Position numbers and translations under genes: made by a program. From NCBI GenBank assembly GCA_963801715.1, contig CAWDGB010000009.1, forward strand, positions 124,001 to 188,000: a stretch of 64,000 nucleotides of DNA, given 5' to 3'. The notes beneath the pieces were generated by a model, which worked only from the letters and a program-made list of their open reading frames with translations, had not been told where the DNA came from and ran no database searches. Origin of the DNA: CAVVJA01 sp963801715. GTDB taxonomy: Bacteria; Actinomycetota; Actinomycetes; Mycobacteriales; Jatrophihabitantaceae. Positions 43,998 to 53,416 of this stretch are shown piece after piece; the stretch's first letter is position 1, and each line of letters opens with the position of its first letter.

Positions 43998-44747
43998 ATG
44001 CGGACGAGCCCCCCGACGCCGGCCGATCCTGCCATCCTCGCCGATCGGCTCGGCGTCAAGGTCGATGCCGAGCTGTTTGAGCGTGCCCTCACCCACCGGT
44101 CCTACGCCTACGAGCACGGCGGTCTACCGCACAACGAACGCCTGGAATTCCTGGGCGATTCGGTGCTCGGCGTCGTCATCACCGAGGCGCTCTATCGGAC
44201 CCATCCCGATCTGCCGGAGGGCAAGCTCGCCAAGCTGCGGGCGTCGGTCGTCAACATGCGCGCCCTCGCTGAGGTCGCGCAAGGCATCGGCGGCGAGGAC
44301 GGACTCGGCGCTTATGTTCGGCTCGGCCGGGGCGAAGAGGCGACCGGCGGGAGAAGCAAGGCGAGCATTCTCGCCGACACGCTAGAGGCCGTGATCGGGG
44401 CGGTCTACCTGGAGCACGGGCTAGTCCTCACCCAACAGGTCATTCATGATCTGTTCGACCCGATGCTCGAAGCCGTTGCCAACAACGGTGCGGGACTGGA
44501 TTGGAAGACCAGCCTGCAGGAGTTGACCGCCGAGCTCGGCCTGGGCGTTCCCGAGTACGTGATCACCTATGTCGGTCCGGATCACGCGCGAACGTTCACC
44601 GCGCGGGCCTCGGTCAACGGCGAGATGTTCGACCCGTGCGAGGGCCGCAACAAGAAGGAAGCCGAACAGGCCGCGGCCGCAACGGCGTGGACGATGCTCA
44701 ACGCGCGGGCCGCTGAGGCTGCGCCCGACGACGCATCGCCGTCCTGA
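43998..44747 (+). CDS. rnc: Ribonuclease III
   Basis: This is a 249-residue enzyme from ATG 43998. The catalytic signature NERLEFLGDSVLGVVITEAL and the second acidic site in ADTLEAVIGAVYLEHGL form the RNase III domain. The C-terminal double-stranded RNA-binding domain contains DWKTSLQELTAELGLGVPEY and EGRNKKEAEQAAAATAWTML. It cuts double-stranded RNA such as rRNA precursors. It is followed by mutM after 6 bases, as in mycobacteria. Confidence 0.95.
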   Translation: MRTSPPTPADPAILADRLGVKVDAELFERALTHRSYAYEHGGLPHNERLEFLGDSVLGVVITEALYRTHPDLPEGKLAKLRASVVNMRALAEVAQGIGGEDGLGAYVRLGRGEEATGGRSKASILADTLEAVIGAVYLEHGLVLTQQVIHDLFDPMLEAVANNGAGLDWKTSLQELTAELGLGVPEYVITYVGPDHARTFTARASVNGEMFDPCEGRNKKEAEQAAAATAWTMLNARAAEAAPDDASPS

Positions 44748-44753
44748 CTATGC

Positions 44754-45761
44754 ATGCCGGAACTTCCTGAAGTAGAGACCGTTCGGGCCGGGCTCGACCG
44801 ATTCGTCGTCGGCCGCACGATCACCGCAGTCGAGGTTCGGCATCCCCGTTCGGTGCGCAGGCATCTGGCTGGCCAAGCGGATCTTGTCGCCCGGCTGACC
44901 GGTGCCCGGCTCCTATCGGCGCGTCGTCGGGGCAAGTACCTCTGGCTCCCGCTGTCTTTCGGTGTTGAGGCCGAGGCTGATCAATGCTTGGTCGGACACC
45001 TCGGGATGAGCGGCCAGTTCCTCGTCGCGCCGGTCGCGACGCCAGATCAACGGCATCTGCACATCCGGCTGAGCTTCGGCGACGACGGCCCTGAGCTCCG
45101 ATTCGTCGACCAGCGCACCTTCGGCGGCGTGCTGGTCGACGATCTGGTGCCTTGCGCCGACGTGCCGGGTGACACCGTGCCGGCCCGGATCAGCCACATC
45201 GCGCGCGACCCGCTCGACCATTCGTTCGACGAGGGCGCGCTCATTGCCCGGATCCGAAACCGGAGTACGACGATCAAGCGAGCCTTGCTCGACCAGTCTC
45301 TGGTGTCCGGAATCGGCAACATCTATGCCGACGAGTCACTGTGGCGAGCCCGGCTGCACGGAGCGCGCCGGACCGCCGCGTTGTCCCGGCCGCGACTGCG
45401 TGGTCTGCTCTTCGACGTCCGGACCGTCCTGGCCGAGGCCGTCGCAGCAGGGGGCACGTCATTCGACGCCCTTTACGTCAACGTGAATGGACAAAGCGGA
45501 TATTTCTCTCGAACGCTCGCAGTTTACGGCCGGGCGGGACTGCCCTGCCTTCGGTGCGGAACCGCGGTGCGCCGGGTCGCGTTCATGAACCGGTCCAGCT
45601 ACTTCTGCCCACGTTGCCAGCGGCCTCCGGCGCCTGTGATCACCCCATGGGTCCGGTGTGGGAGAGTTGACCAGCCGTTACCTCGGTGCGACCATGGAGG
45701 GACCTGCAGCGAGGCCCATCGCTCGTCAGAGTGTCCAGATCCTGGTCAACCTGCCGGATGA
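44754..45761 (+). CDS. mutM: Formamidopyrimidine-DNA glycosylase with unusual C-terminal extension
   Basis: This is a 335-residue protein; normal Fpg is about 285-290. The N-terminal catalytic MPELPEVETVRAGLDRF has Pro2 and Glu3 as needed, the intercalation loop and H2TH part (SGIGNIYADESLW) are present, and the zinc finger CLRCGTAVRRVAF...SYFCPRCQ has four cysteines. It removes 8-oxoguanine and Fapy lesions. After CPRCQRPP, where most family members stop, about 45 extra residues follow with no known similarity (ITPWVRCGRVDQPLPRCDHG and onwards). The extension may be a lost stop codon. It should not harm the zinc finger. Confidence 0.92.
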   Translation: MPELPEVETVRAGLDRFVVGRTITAVEVRHPRSVRRHLAGQADLVARLTGARLLSARRRGKYLWLPLSFGVEAEADQCLVGHLGMSGQFLVAPVATPDQRHLHIRLSFGDDGPELRFVDQRTFGGVLVDDLVPCADVPGDTVPARISHIARDPLDHSFDEGALIARIRNRSTTIKRALLDQSLVSGIGNIYADESLWRARLHGARRTAALSRPRLRGLLFDVRTVLAEAVAAGGTSFDALYVNVNGQSGYFSRTLAVYGRAGLPCLRCGTAVRRVAFMNRSSYFCPRCQRPPAPVITPWVRCGRVDQPLPRCDHGGTCSEAHRSSECPDPGQPAG

Positions 45762-45855
45762 TTCGTTGCGCACGGACAACCCAGTCGGTGGGTCGACAGC
45801 GTGAGAACCTGTGCACGCTCGGACACCGGCCTGTTGAGGCGAAAGGTCGCTATAT

Positions 45856-46044
45856 ATGGCACGCGCCCTGGTGGGGTACATCGGCAGCGGGTCGGAACAC
45901 GCTCTTAGTCTCGAGGTACTCCGGTTGCGCCGGCGCGTCGCCGAACTCGAGAACGAGCTCGCCGATCTGCGCTCCAGCTCCAACCCGGTACTCGAGCTGG
46001 AACTGCACGAACTCGCCGAAACCGCGCATCCCGCCCTGGCCTGA
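45856..46044 (+). CDS. Small coiled-coil protein of unknown function
   Basis: This is a 62-residue protein from ATG 45856 with a conserved-looking start MARALVGYIGSGSEHALSLE and then a heptad-rich segment RLRRRVAELENELADLRSSS. The short GYIGS start plus a single coiled coil resembles other small actinobacterial proteins of unknown role. It lies between mutM and smc on the same strand. No strong ribosome binding site is seen, and its translation is not proven. Confidence 0.55.
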   Translation: MARALVGYIGSGSEHALSLEVLRLRRRVAELENELADLRSSSNPVLELELHELAETAHPALA

Positions 46045-46198
46045 CTGCTGACCGACTTGCCGCCGGCTTCGGCAGAGCCGAGCGGCTAATTTTCGCGTGT
46101 CCGTCGGCTCGGCACACCGACGTCGAGCTTCGCGCGCGCTAGTGTCCCGTGAACGAATCGCTGCGCCAGGAGCGCGCACTTGCCCCCCCGGGAGATTT

Positions 46199-49100
46199 GT
46201 GCACCTGAAGTCGCTGACGCTCAAGGGATTCAAGTCCTTCGCCTCGGCCACGACGCTCCGGTTCGAATCCGGTATCACCGCCGTCGTCGGGCCCAACGGC
46301 TCTGGCAAGAGCAATGTGGTCGACGCGATCGCGTGGGTGCTCGGCGAGCAGGGCGCGAAGACGCTCCGCGGCGGCAAGATGGAAGATGTCATCTTCGCCG
46401 GGACGGCGGGCCGCCCACCGCTCGGCCGGGCCGAGGTGATTCTCACCATCGACAACTCCGATGGCTTGCTGCCCATCGACTACGCCGAGGTCTCCATCAC
46501 TCGCCGGATGTTCCGAGACGGCGCGAGCGAATACGAGATCAACGGCGAAAGCGTGCGGCTGCTTGACATTCAAGAGCTGCTGAGCGACTCCGGAATCGGC
46601 CGCGAGATGCACGTCATTGTCGGACAGGGACAGCTCGACTCGGTTCTGTCCGCGCGGCCCGACGAGCGACGGGGCCTCATCGAGGAGGCGGCAGGTGTCC
46701 TGAAACACCGAAAGCGTAAGGAGAAAGCGCTCCGCAAGCTCGATGCCATGCAGGCCAACCTGACCCGGCTGGCCGACCTCACCGACGAGCTTCGCCGGCA
46801 ACTCAAACCTCTCGGGCGTCAGGCCGAAATCGCCCGCCGCGCGGCGGGAGTGCAGGCCGAACTGCGCGACTCCCGCTTGCGGCTACTTGCCGACGACCTG
46901 ACGACGCTCTACGTCGCACGCGATAGCGAGGTCGCCGACGAGACGGTAGTCCGCGACCGCCGGGCACTGATCGAGGCCGATCTGACCGTCGCCCGGATCC
47001 GCGAGACTGATCTCCAGCACGCTCTCGCCACGGACGCTCCGGTGCTGGCGCACGCCCAGGAAACCTACTACCGGCTAACGGCGCTTTCCGAACGCTTTCG
47101 GGGAACTGCATCGCTCGCTGCCGAGCGGGGGCGGCACCTCGCCAGCCTGGCCAGGGAGGACCGCGCCGGACCGGACCCGGATCAGCTGGCCGCCGACGCG
47201 GACGAGCTGCGCGCTCAGGAAGCCGCACTCCACCACGAGCTCGAGGCCGCCCTGGCTCAACTGCACGCCGCGGTCGAGACTCGCATGGGACGCGAGACGG
47301 AACTCGCCGCGGCCGAGCGCGCCGTGCTGGCGGCTGCGCAGGCCGCAGGTGATCGCCGCGAAAGCATGGCCACCTTGACCGGTCGAGTGAATGCGTTGCG
47401 TACTCGGTCCGTCGCCGCCGGCGAGGAGATCGCGCGGCTGCGCACCGCCGCCGACGACGCCCGCGACCGGGCTAGTCGATCCGAGCGCGAGTTGCAGATC
47501 GTGCACGAGCAGGTCGGACTCCTCGACGAGGGCGAGGTCGGGCTCGACGAGCAACACGAGACAGCCGCCCGAGCGCACCACGACGCCGTCGAACGCGTCA
47601 CCGAGCTGATCGAGACGGAGCGAGAGGCGGAACGCGATCGCTCTACCTGGACGGCCCGACGCGACGCCCTGGCCCTCGGGCTGACCCGAAGGGACGGCGC
47701 CGGCGTCCTGCTGGCTGCTGGCTCTCGGCTGCCGGGAGTTCTCGGATCGGTCGCCGCCCTGCTCACCGTCGAACCCGGTCGAGAGGCCGCGCTAGCCGCC
47801 GCGCTGGGGGCGGTGGCCGATGCGGTCGCGGTCAGCTCAGTTGACGATGCTGGGGCGGCGCTGCGACTGCTCAAGGCGGAGGACGCCGGTCGGGCCGGGC
47901 TGATTGTCGGCGGTGGACCACGCCTTCTTGATCGCTCGGAATGGCCGCAGCTGTCATCGGGAGCCGCGTGGGCCGTGGATCTCGTGCGGGCGCCGGACGC
48001 GTTGCGAGGTGCGATCGACCGGGCCCTGGCAAAGGTGGCGGTGGTCGACGAGCTGGACGACGCAGAGCGGCTCGTGGCACAGTGCCCGGGCATCCGCGTG
48101 GTGACCGCGGGCGGGGACGTGCTGGGTCCGGATTGGGCTGCTGGCGGCTCACCGTCAGCGCCGTCCACGATGGAGATCCAGGCCGCCGTCGACGAAGCGC
48201 AACTGCACGCTGACGAGGCCGCGGCCCGGCAGGAGAAAACCCAGGCGGAGCTCCAGGCCGCCACGGCCCGCGCTGCGCAGCTCGCATCCGAGGTCGACCG
48301 GGCACTGTCCGCTCTCAATGAGTCCGACGCGCGTCTCGCTGCGGTCGCAGAGCAGCTGGCACAGCTCGGCGCGGCGTCCCGCTCCGCCGCGGCCGAAGCG
48401 CGTCGGCTCGACGAAGCCGGCGCGGCCGCGGAGCAGGCTCGTGATCGCGATGTGGCCGGCCTCGCGGACCTCGAGGAGCGGCTTCGCCTAGCCGAACTGG
48501 AGCCTGAGGACGACGGCGAAATCGCGCTGGCCGGGCGCGATGCGCTACGGGAGGCGGTGGTTTCGGCGCGCGGTATCGAGCTCGACGCGCGACTCGCCGT
48601 TCGGACGAGTGAGGAGCGGGTTCGGGCCATAGCCGGCCGCGCCGACGGGCTGTTACAGGCCGCGAACCAGGAACGGGCGGCGCGACTGGAGCATGAGCAA
48701 GCCCGGCACCATCGCGCGCGCGGTGCCGCGGTGGCGGATGCGGTACACGACCTCGCCCGCGAGGTGTGCCGGCGAGTCGAACAGTCGTCAGTGCGCGCGG
48801 CGGCCGACTGGGACGCCATACAGCAGGCCCACGCGCAGCGAGAGGCTGAGCTCGTCACGCTCCGCACACGGTCTCGCGAGCTCGACGAGGAGGTCGTCCG
48901 GCTCACCGACGCGCTGCACCGCGACGAGATCGCGCGGGCCGAGCACCGGCTGCGCATCGAGTCGCTCGAGACGCGAGTCCTCGAGGAATACGGCGTATCG
49001 ATTGAGGCGCTCCTCGCTGAATACGGCCCAGACCAGCTCGCGCCGCCGAGCGCGCAGGAGATGGCCGAGTTCGAGCAGGCCCGCGACCGCGGCGAGCAGG

Positions 49101-49834
49101 TGAGCGCTCCTTTGCCCGGGCCGTACGACCGGCGTACGCAGGAGAAGCGGGCCGCCCGCGCGGAACGCGATCTGGCCTTGCTGGGCCGAGTGAATCCGCT
49201 CGCCCTGGAGGAATTCGCCGCACTGGAAGAGCGCCACCAATTCCTGTCGACTCAGTTGGAGGATCTCAAGGCAACCCGGCGGGATCTGCTCACCGTGGTC
49301 AAAGAGGTCGACGAGCGCATCCTCGAGGTGTTCACCCGCGCGTATCAGGATGTCGCCGCCGAGTTCGAGACAGTCTTCGCGACCCTCTTCCCTGGTGGCG
49401 ACGGGCGACTTGTCCTCACCGACCCGGATGACCTGCTGCAAAGCGGCGTCGACGTCGAGGCCAGACCCCCAGGCAAGAAAGTGAAACGGCTCTCACTACT
49501 GTCCGGTGGCGAACGGTCACTTACGGCCGTGGCGCTGCTCGTCGCGATCTTCCGGGCTCGGCCTAGCCCGTTCTACGTGCTGGACGAAGTCGAGGCAGCG
49601 CTGGACGAGATAAATCTTGGACGGCTCATCGGACTCGTCGATGAGCTGCGGGTGAGCAGCCAGCTCATCGTCATCACCCACCAAAAACGCACGATGGAGA
49701 TCGCGGACGCGCTCTACGGCGTGACAATGCGCGGGGATGGCATCACCCAGGTAATCAGTCAGCGACTCAGAGAGGTCAGCGATGAACCAGCTGTGCACAC
49801 GGCACGCCGCGAGCCGGTGACCTCCAGTTCGTAA
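46199..49834 (+). CDS. smc: Chromosome segregation protein SMC
   Basis: This is a 1211-residue protein from GTG 46199, which has GGAG 5 bases upstream; the frame stays open further upstream. The Walker A motif VVGPNGSGKSNVVDAIAWVL is near residues 29-48. Two long coiled coils flank a hinge at about residues 500-650 (RLPGVLGSVAALL onward). The C-terminal head has the ABC signature LSLLSGGERSLTAVALLVAI and Walker B FYVLDEVEAALDEINL. SMC with ScpA and ScpB organises and separates chromosomes. The gene is complete in one frame. Confidence 0.95.
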   Translation: MHLKSLTLKGFKSFASATTLRFESGITAVVGPNGSGKSNVVDAIAWVLGEQGAKTLRGGKMEDVIFAGTAGRPPLGRAEVILTIDNSDGLLPIDYAEVSITRRMFRDGASEYEINGESVRLLDIQELLSDSGIGREMHVIVGQGQLDSVLSARPDERRGLIEEAAGVLKHRKRKEKALRKLDAMQANLTRLADLTDELRRQLKPLGRQAEIARRAAGVQAELRDSRLRLLADDLTTLYVARDSEVADETVVRDRRALIEADLTVARIRETDLQHALATDAPVLAHAQETYYRLTALSERFRGTASLAAERGRHLASLAREDRAGPDPDQLAADADELRAQEAALHHELEAALAQLHAAVETRMGRETELAAAERAVLAAAQAAGDRRESMATLTGRVNALRTRSVAAGEEIARLRTAADDARDRASRSERELQIVHEQVGLLDEGEVGLDEQHETAARAHHDAVERVTELIETEREAERDRSTWTARRDALALGLTRRDGAGVLLAAGSRLPGVLGSVAALLTVEPGREAALAAALGAVADAVAVSSVDDAGAALRLLKAEDAGRAGLIVGGGPRLLDRSEWPQLSSGAAWAVDLVRAPDALRGAIDRALAKVAVVDELDDAERLVAQCPGIRVVTAGGDVLGPDWAAGGSPSAPSTMEIQAAVDEAQLHADEAAARQEKTQAELQAATARAAQLASEVDRALSALNESDARLAAVAEQLAQLGAASRSAAAEARRLDEAGAAAEQARDRDVAGLADLEERLRLAELEPEDDGEIALAGRDALREAVVSARGIELDARLAVRTSEERVRAIAGRADGLLQAANQERAARLEHEQARHHRARGAAVADAVHDLAREVCRRVEQSSVRAAADWDAIQQAHAQREAELVTLRTRSRELDEEVVRLTDALHRDEIARAEHRLRIESLETRVLEEYGVSIEALLAEYGPDQLAPPSAQEMAEFEQARDRGEQVSAPLPGPYDRRTQEKRAARAERDLALLGRVNPLALEEFAALEERHQFLSTQLEDLKATRRDLLTVVKEVDERILEVFTRAYQDVAAEFETVFATLFPGGDGRLVLTDPDDLLQSGVDVEARPPGKKVKRLSLLSGGERSLTAVALLVAIFRARPSPFYVLDEVEAALDEINLGRLIGLVDELRVSSQLIVITHQKRTMEIADALYGVTMRGDGITQVISQRLREVSDEPAVHTARREPVTSSS

Positions 49835-49881
49835 GGTCCGGGTGGCGCCTGGTGCATTCTGAAGTCACTTACCCTGGTCCG

Positions 49882-50871
49882 GTGACATCGACCCCCCGGC
49901 CCGCCCGCCGCGGCCTGTTCGTCTCTTTGTTCGCCATCGCAGGCGTTGTTCTCGCCGCCTGCTCGTCCACCAGCAGCGGCACCGGGAAGGGGCCCTCCTC
50001 GAACGGACAGTCGTCGTCGTCATCCTCGTCCGCGGCATCGTCGAGCGCGCATAGCTCGTCGAAGCCACCCGTGCCGACCAAGCCCGTACACCTCTCGCTG
50101 TTACAGGGTGACGGGGTCACCTACGGCGTCGGGGAACCCATCATCGTTACGTTCAGCGTGAAACCCACGGACGCCAAGCCGTTCGTACGTGCGGTCAAAG
50201 TCACGGTCAACGGGCAGCCCGCCGACGGAGCGTGGTACTTCGAGCGGCCGTATGCCGACGTTGCCATGGAGGCGCACTACCGCCTGCGGGACTACTGGCC
50301 CGCGCACGCTCACATCCACGTCGACCTACCGGTCAAGGGAGTCAGTGCCGGAGCGGGATTGGCCTACGACGACAGCCTCACCCTCGACATGCTGATCGGC
50401 GATCAGCACATCTCAACGGTGGACGGCGGTTCGCTGCGCATGAACGTGCGGAGCAACGGCGCCCTCGTGAAGACGATGAAGGTCTCGCTCGGGGCAGCCG
50501 CCACTCCGACCTACAACGGCATCAAGGTCGTTATGGAGAAGAAGAATCCGCAGCGGATGATCGGCGATGGTCGCACCCCGTCGTCGACGTACGACGAACT
50601 GGTGCCCTGGTCGGTCCGAGTGACCCGATCCGGCGAATTCATACACGCCGCAGCCTGGAACGGCGGCAATATCGGCATCCGCAGCACGTCGAACGGATGC
50701 ACCAACCTGAACGTCGCGGACGCGCAGTGGTTCTACCGCTTCTCGGTGTACGGCGACGTGGTGACATACCAGAACACCACTGGCGGACAGATGCCCGCGC
50801 TGGACGGCCTGGGAGACTGGAACGTCGCCTGGTCGCAATGGCAAGCCGGCGGACAGCTCGCCACCAGCTGA
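49882..50871 (+). CDS. L,D-transpeptidase lipoprotein
   Basis: This is a 329-residue protein from GTG 49882; a GTG at 49852 is an alternative. The lipoprotein signal GLFVSLFAIAGVVLAACSS has a lipobox with Cys near residue 27. A Ser-rich linker, then an Ig-like domain (YGVGEPIIVTFSVKPTDAKP), leads to the YkuD catalytic domain. The active-site region reads HAAAWNGGNIGIRSTSNGCT, with catalytic His and Cys and an N-G-C instead of the usual H-G-C. It forms 3-3 crosslinks in peptidoglycan outside the membrane and may be targeted by carbapenems. Confidence 0.88.
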   Translation: MTSTPRPARRGLFVSLFAIAGVVLAACSSTSSGTGKGPSSNGQSSSSSSSAASSSAHSSSKPPVPTKPVHLSLLQGDGVTYGVGEPIIVTFSVKPTDAKPFVRAVKVTVNGQPADGAWYFERPYADVAMEAHYRLRDYWPAHAHIHVDLPVKGVSAGAGLAYDDSLTLDMLIGDQHISTVDGGSLRMNVRSNGALVKTMKVSLGAAATPTYNGIKVVMEKKNPQRMIGDGRTPSSTYDELVPWSVRVTRSGEFIHAAAWNGGNIGIRSTSNGCTNLNVADAQWFYRFSVYGDVVTYQNTTGGQMPALDGLGDWNVAWSQWQAGGQLATS

Positions 50872-50997
50872 TGACGTCGCCCGGCCGGTTCGCGACCGGC
50901 CGAGCGGTCGAGGATCCGCGACGACGCGCAGTTCCGACAAGGATCGCACCGTGTCGCGGCTAGCCATCGTGCGAACCCGGGCTGAAAGGATGCCTCG

Positions 50998-52212
50998 GTG
51001 ACCTATCTCTGGATCATCGTCGCGATCGTGGTCGTGGCGGCGATCGGACTGAGCTTGTATCTCGTGTCCCGCCGTGGCCGGGGCGCGGTGCCCCCGGTCA
51101 CGCGGCCGACTGGCGATACCCGCCCTGGCGCCGCGGACGAAGCCGAGGAGCGACGTGATACGTCCGGCTCGGGCGTCGGGACCCTCGCGCCGCCACCTCC
51201 TGGCTCGGTGACGACGCCGCCCGTCGAGGGGCCTGAGGTACTGCTGCCGCCGGCCGAGCCGGTCCCTGAGCTCGAGACGCCCGAGCCTACGGCTGGGCGC
51301 ATGCAGCGGCTGCGCGCGCGCCTGGCGAGGTCGCAGAACGTCTTCGGCCGCGGTCTGTTGTCGGTCCTGTCTCGGGAACATCTCGACGAGGAAGCCTGGG
51401 AAGAGGTGGAGGACGCGCTGCTGAGCGCGGACGTCGGAGTCGGGGCAACCGCCGAGATCGTCGACCGCCTGCGGGATAGGACCAAGGTGCTCGGCACCCG
51501 ATCTACCGGTGAGCTACGAGCGCTGCTCGCCGACGAACTCGTCGCCGCCATACGGCCAGACATGGATCGCTCGCTACGGACGCTGCCCCACAACGGGCAT
51601 CCGGCCGTACTGCTCGTGGTCGGGGTCAATGGCACCGGCAAGACCACTACCTGCGGAAAGCTGGCCCGGGTGCTCATCGCGGACGGACGCACGGTGCTGC
51701 TCGGCGCCGCGGACACTTTCCGCGCTGCTGCAGCCGATCAGCTACAAACCTGGGGGTCGCGGGTGGGCGCCGAGACCGTGCGCGGCCCGGAGGGCAGCGA
51801 CCCGGCGAGTGTTGCCTTCGACGCCGTCAAGCAGGGCACCGACCGCGCCGTCGACACGGTGGTGATCGATACCGCCGGTCGGCTGCACACCAAAGTCGGG
51901 CTGATGGACGAGTTAGGCAAGGTCAAGCGCGTCATCGAACGGCAGGGTCCGGTGGACGAGACCCTGCTCGTCCTGGACGCTACGACCGGGCAGAACGGCA
52001 TGATTCAGGCCCGGGTGTTCACCGAGATCGTCGACGTCACCGGCATTGTGCTCACCAAGCTGGACGGCACGGCCAAGGGCGGGATCGTCATCTCCGTCCA
52101 GCGCGACCTGAACGTCCCGGTGAAGCTCATCGGGTTGGGCGAAGGAGCGGACGACCTGGCCCCATTCGACCCGGAGCAGTTCGTGGACGCGTTGCTGGGG
52201 GATACCGTCTGA
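50998..52212 (+). CDS. ftsY: Signal recognition particle receptor FtsY
   Basis: This is a 404-residue protein from GTG 50998. It has one N-terminal membrane segment (IIVAIVVVAAIGLSLYLVSR), a Pro/acid-rich linker, then the NG GTPase domain. The GTP-binding motifs are GVNGTGKTTTCGKLARVL (G1), DTFRAAAADQL, VIDTAGRLHTKVGLMDEL (G3) and TKLDGTAKGG (G4). FtsY docks ribosomes to the Sec translocon with Ffh. It follows smc and the Ldt gene, as in mycobacteria. A dispersed inverted repeat lies after its stop. Confidence 0.95.
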   Translation: MTYLWIIVAIVVVAAIGLSLYLVSRRGRGAVPPVTRPTGDTRPGAADEAEERRDTSGSGVGTLAPPPPGSVTTPPVEGPEVLLPPAEPVPELETPEPTAGRMQRLRARLARSQNVFGRGLLSVLSREHLDEEAWEEVEDALLSADVGVGATAEIVDRLRDRTKVLGTRSTGELRALLADELVAAIRPDMDRSLRTLPHNGHPAVLLVVGVNGTGKTTTCGKLARVLIADGRTVLLGAADTFRAAAADQLQTWGSRVGAETVRGPEGSDPASVAFDAVKQGTDRAVDTVVIDTAGRLHTKVGLMDELGKVKRVIERQGPVDETLLVLDATTGQNGMIQARVFTEIVDVTGIVLTKLDGTAKGGIVISVQRDLNVPVKLIGLGEGADDLAPFDPEQFVDALLGDTV

Positions 52213-52259
52213 CGCCGCTGGTCGGTGGAGTTCACCGAATCTCCGTACGCTACCTCGCT

Positions 52260-52305
52260 GATGATCTTGGACTTGCCGCCGAGTAGCGACGCTTACTCCA
52301 AGATC
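52260..52305. repeat. Dispersed inverted repeat, copy 2
   Basis: The left arm GATGATCTTGGA (52260-52271) is identical to the left arm at 20327-20338. The right arm TCCAAGATC (52297-52305) pairs with nine of its bases, preceded by the shared TTACTC-type sequence. A further CCCAAGATCA lies at 52321-52330. It sits between the ftsY stop and the tdh start and may also terminate the ftsY message. Confidence 0.6.
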
Positions 52306-52366
52306 TGTAACCTCGCTGAGCCCAAGATCACGCCGTGAGTTCGGCAGGTGTGGCAGGGTCGAAGAC

Positions 52367-53407
52367 ATGAAGGCGTTGTACAAGCCGGCCGCGCAACCGG
52401 GGCTCGAGCTGGTCGAACGGCCCGAGCCGCACGCAGGCCCGGGCGATGTGAAGATCCGCGTGCTGCGCACCGGCATCTGCGGCACTGACTTGCACATCGA
52501 GGCGTGGGACGACTGGGCCGCCGGCTCCGTCAATGCACCGCTCATAGTCGGCCATGAGTTCTGCGGCGAGGTGGTCGCCGTGGGTGCCGGTGTGCGCGAT
52601 GTCCGGGTCGGCGATCAGGTGTCCGGTGAGGGTCACATCGTTTGCGGGACCTGCCGTAATTGCCGGGCCGGACGACGCCATCTGTGCATCCGCACCGAGA
52701 GCGTCGGGGTAAACCGAGACGGGGCGTTCGCCGAGTACGTGGTGCTACCGGAAAGCAACGTGTGGGTGCACCACCCGGCGCTAGACCCTGACCTCGGTGC
52801 GATATTCGATCCGTTCGGCAACGCGGTGCACACCGCGTTGACATTTCCGCTCGTCGGCGAAGACGTGTTGATCACCGGTGCCGGACCGATCGGATTGATG
52901 GCGGCAGCGGTCGTACGGCACGTCGGCGCACGCTACGTCGTGATCACCGACGTCAGCGAGTCTCGCCTGCAACTCGCGCGTGGACTGGGCGTCGACCTGG
53001 CGCTGAACGTGACCACCGACTCCATCGCCTCGGCTCAACAACACCTCGGCATGGTCGAGGGATTTGATGTCGCGCTGGAGATGAGTGGACACCCCAGCGC
53101 GCTGCCCGACGTGATCGACAACCTCAATCACGGCGGGCGCATCGCCCTGCTCGGCCTGCCCGCGGGCTCTATCGATATCGACTGGGCCAAGGTTGTGACG
53201 CACATGATCACGATCCAGGGGATCTATGGCCGACAGATGTTCGAGACCTGGTATGCGATGAGTGCGATGTTGCGCCATGGTGCGGAACTGCAGAAGGCGA
53301 TCACCTCTGTCGTCACTGACCGCTTCCCGGCATCGCTCTGGGCGCATGCGTTCGCGGCGGCCCGGGCGGCCGATCGGGGCAAGGTCGTCATCGACTGGAC
53401 ACAGTGA
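52367..53407 (+). CDS. tdh: L-threonine 3-dehydrogenase
   Basis: This is a 346-residue zinc-dependent medium-chain dehydrogenase. The catalytic-zinc motif GICGTDLHIEAWDDW and the structural zinc cysteines in HIVCGTCRNCRAGRRHLC are present, then GHEFCGEVVAVGAGVRDVRV. The NAD fold is VLITGAGPIGLMAAAVVRHV near residue 165. It oxidises threonine to 2-amino-3-ketobutyrate, which the next gene (kbl) splits to glycine and acetyl-CoA. The two genes are 9 bases apart and form an operon. Confidence 0.93.
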   Translation: MKALYKPAAQPGLELVERPEPHAGPGDVKIRVLRTGICGTDLHIEAWDDWAAGSVNAPLIVGHEFCGEVVAVGAGVRDVRVGDQVSGEGHIVCGTCRNCRAGRRHLCIRTESVGVNRDGAFAEYVVLPESNVWVHHPALDPDLGAIFDPFGNAVHTALTFPLVGEDVLITGAGPIGLMAAAVVRHVGARYVVITDVSESRLQLARGLGVDLALNVTTDSIASAQQHLGMVEGFDVALEMSGHPSALPDVIDNLNHGGRIALLGLPAGSIDIDWAKVVTHMITIQGIYGRQMFETWYAMSAMLRHGAELQKAITSVVTDRFPASLWAHAFAAARAADRGKVVIDWTQ

Positions 53408-53416
53408 GGAGCCGGA

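Noticed and set aside
46257..46273. tRNA-like T-loop sequence GGTTCGAATCC
   Set aside because: It lies inside smc, coding for the conserved RFESGI region, and there is no cloverleaf or CCA partner around it.
47257..48957. Very long antisense reading frame (566 codons) opposite smc
   Set aside because: It has no ribosome binding site or family motif and is very Ser/Ala/Arg-rich, a normal codon-bias shadow of the high-GC coiled-coil gene.
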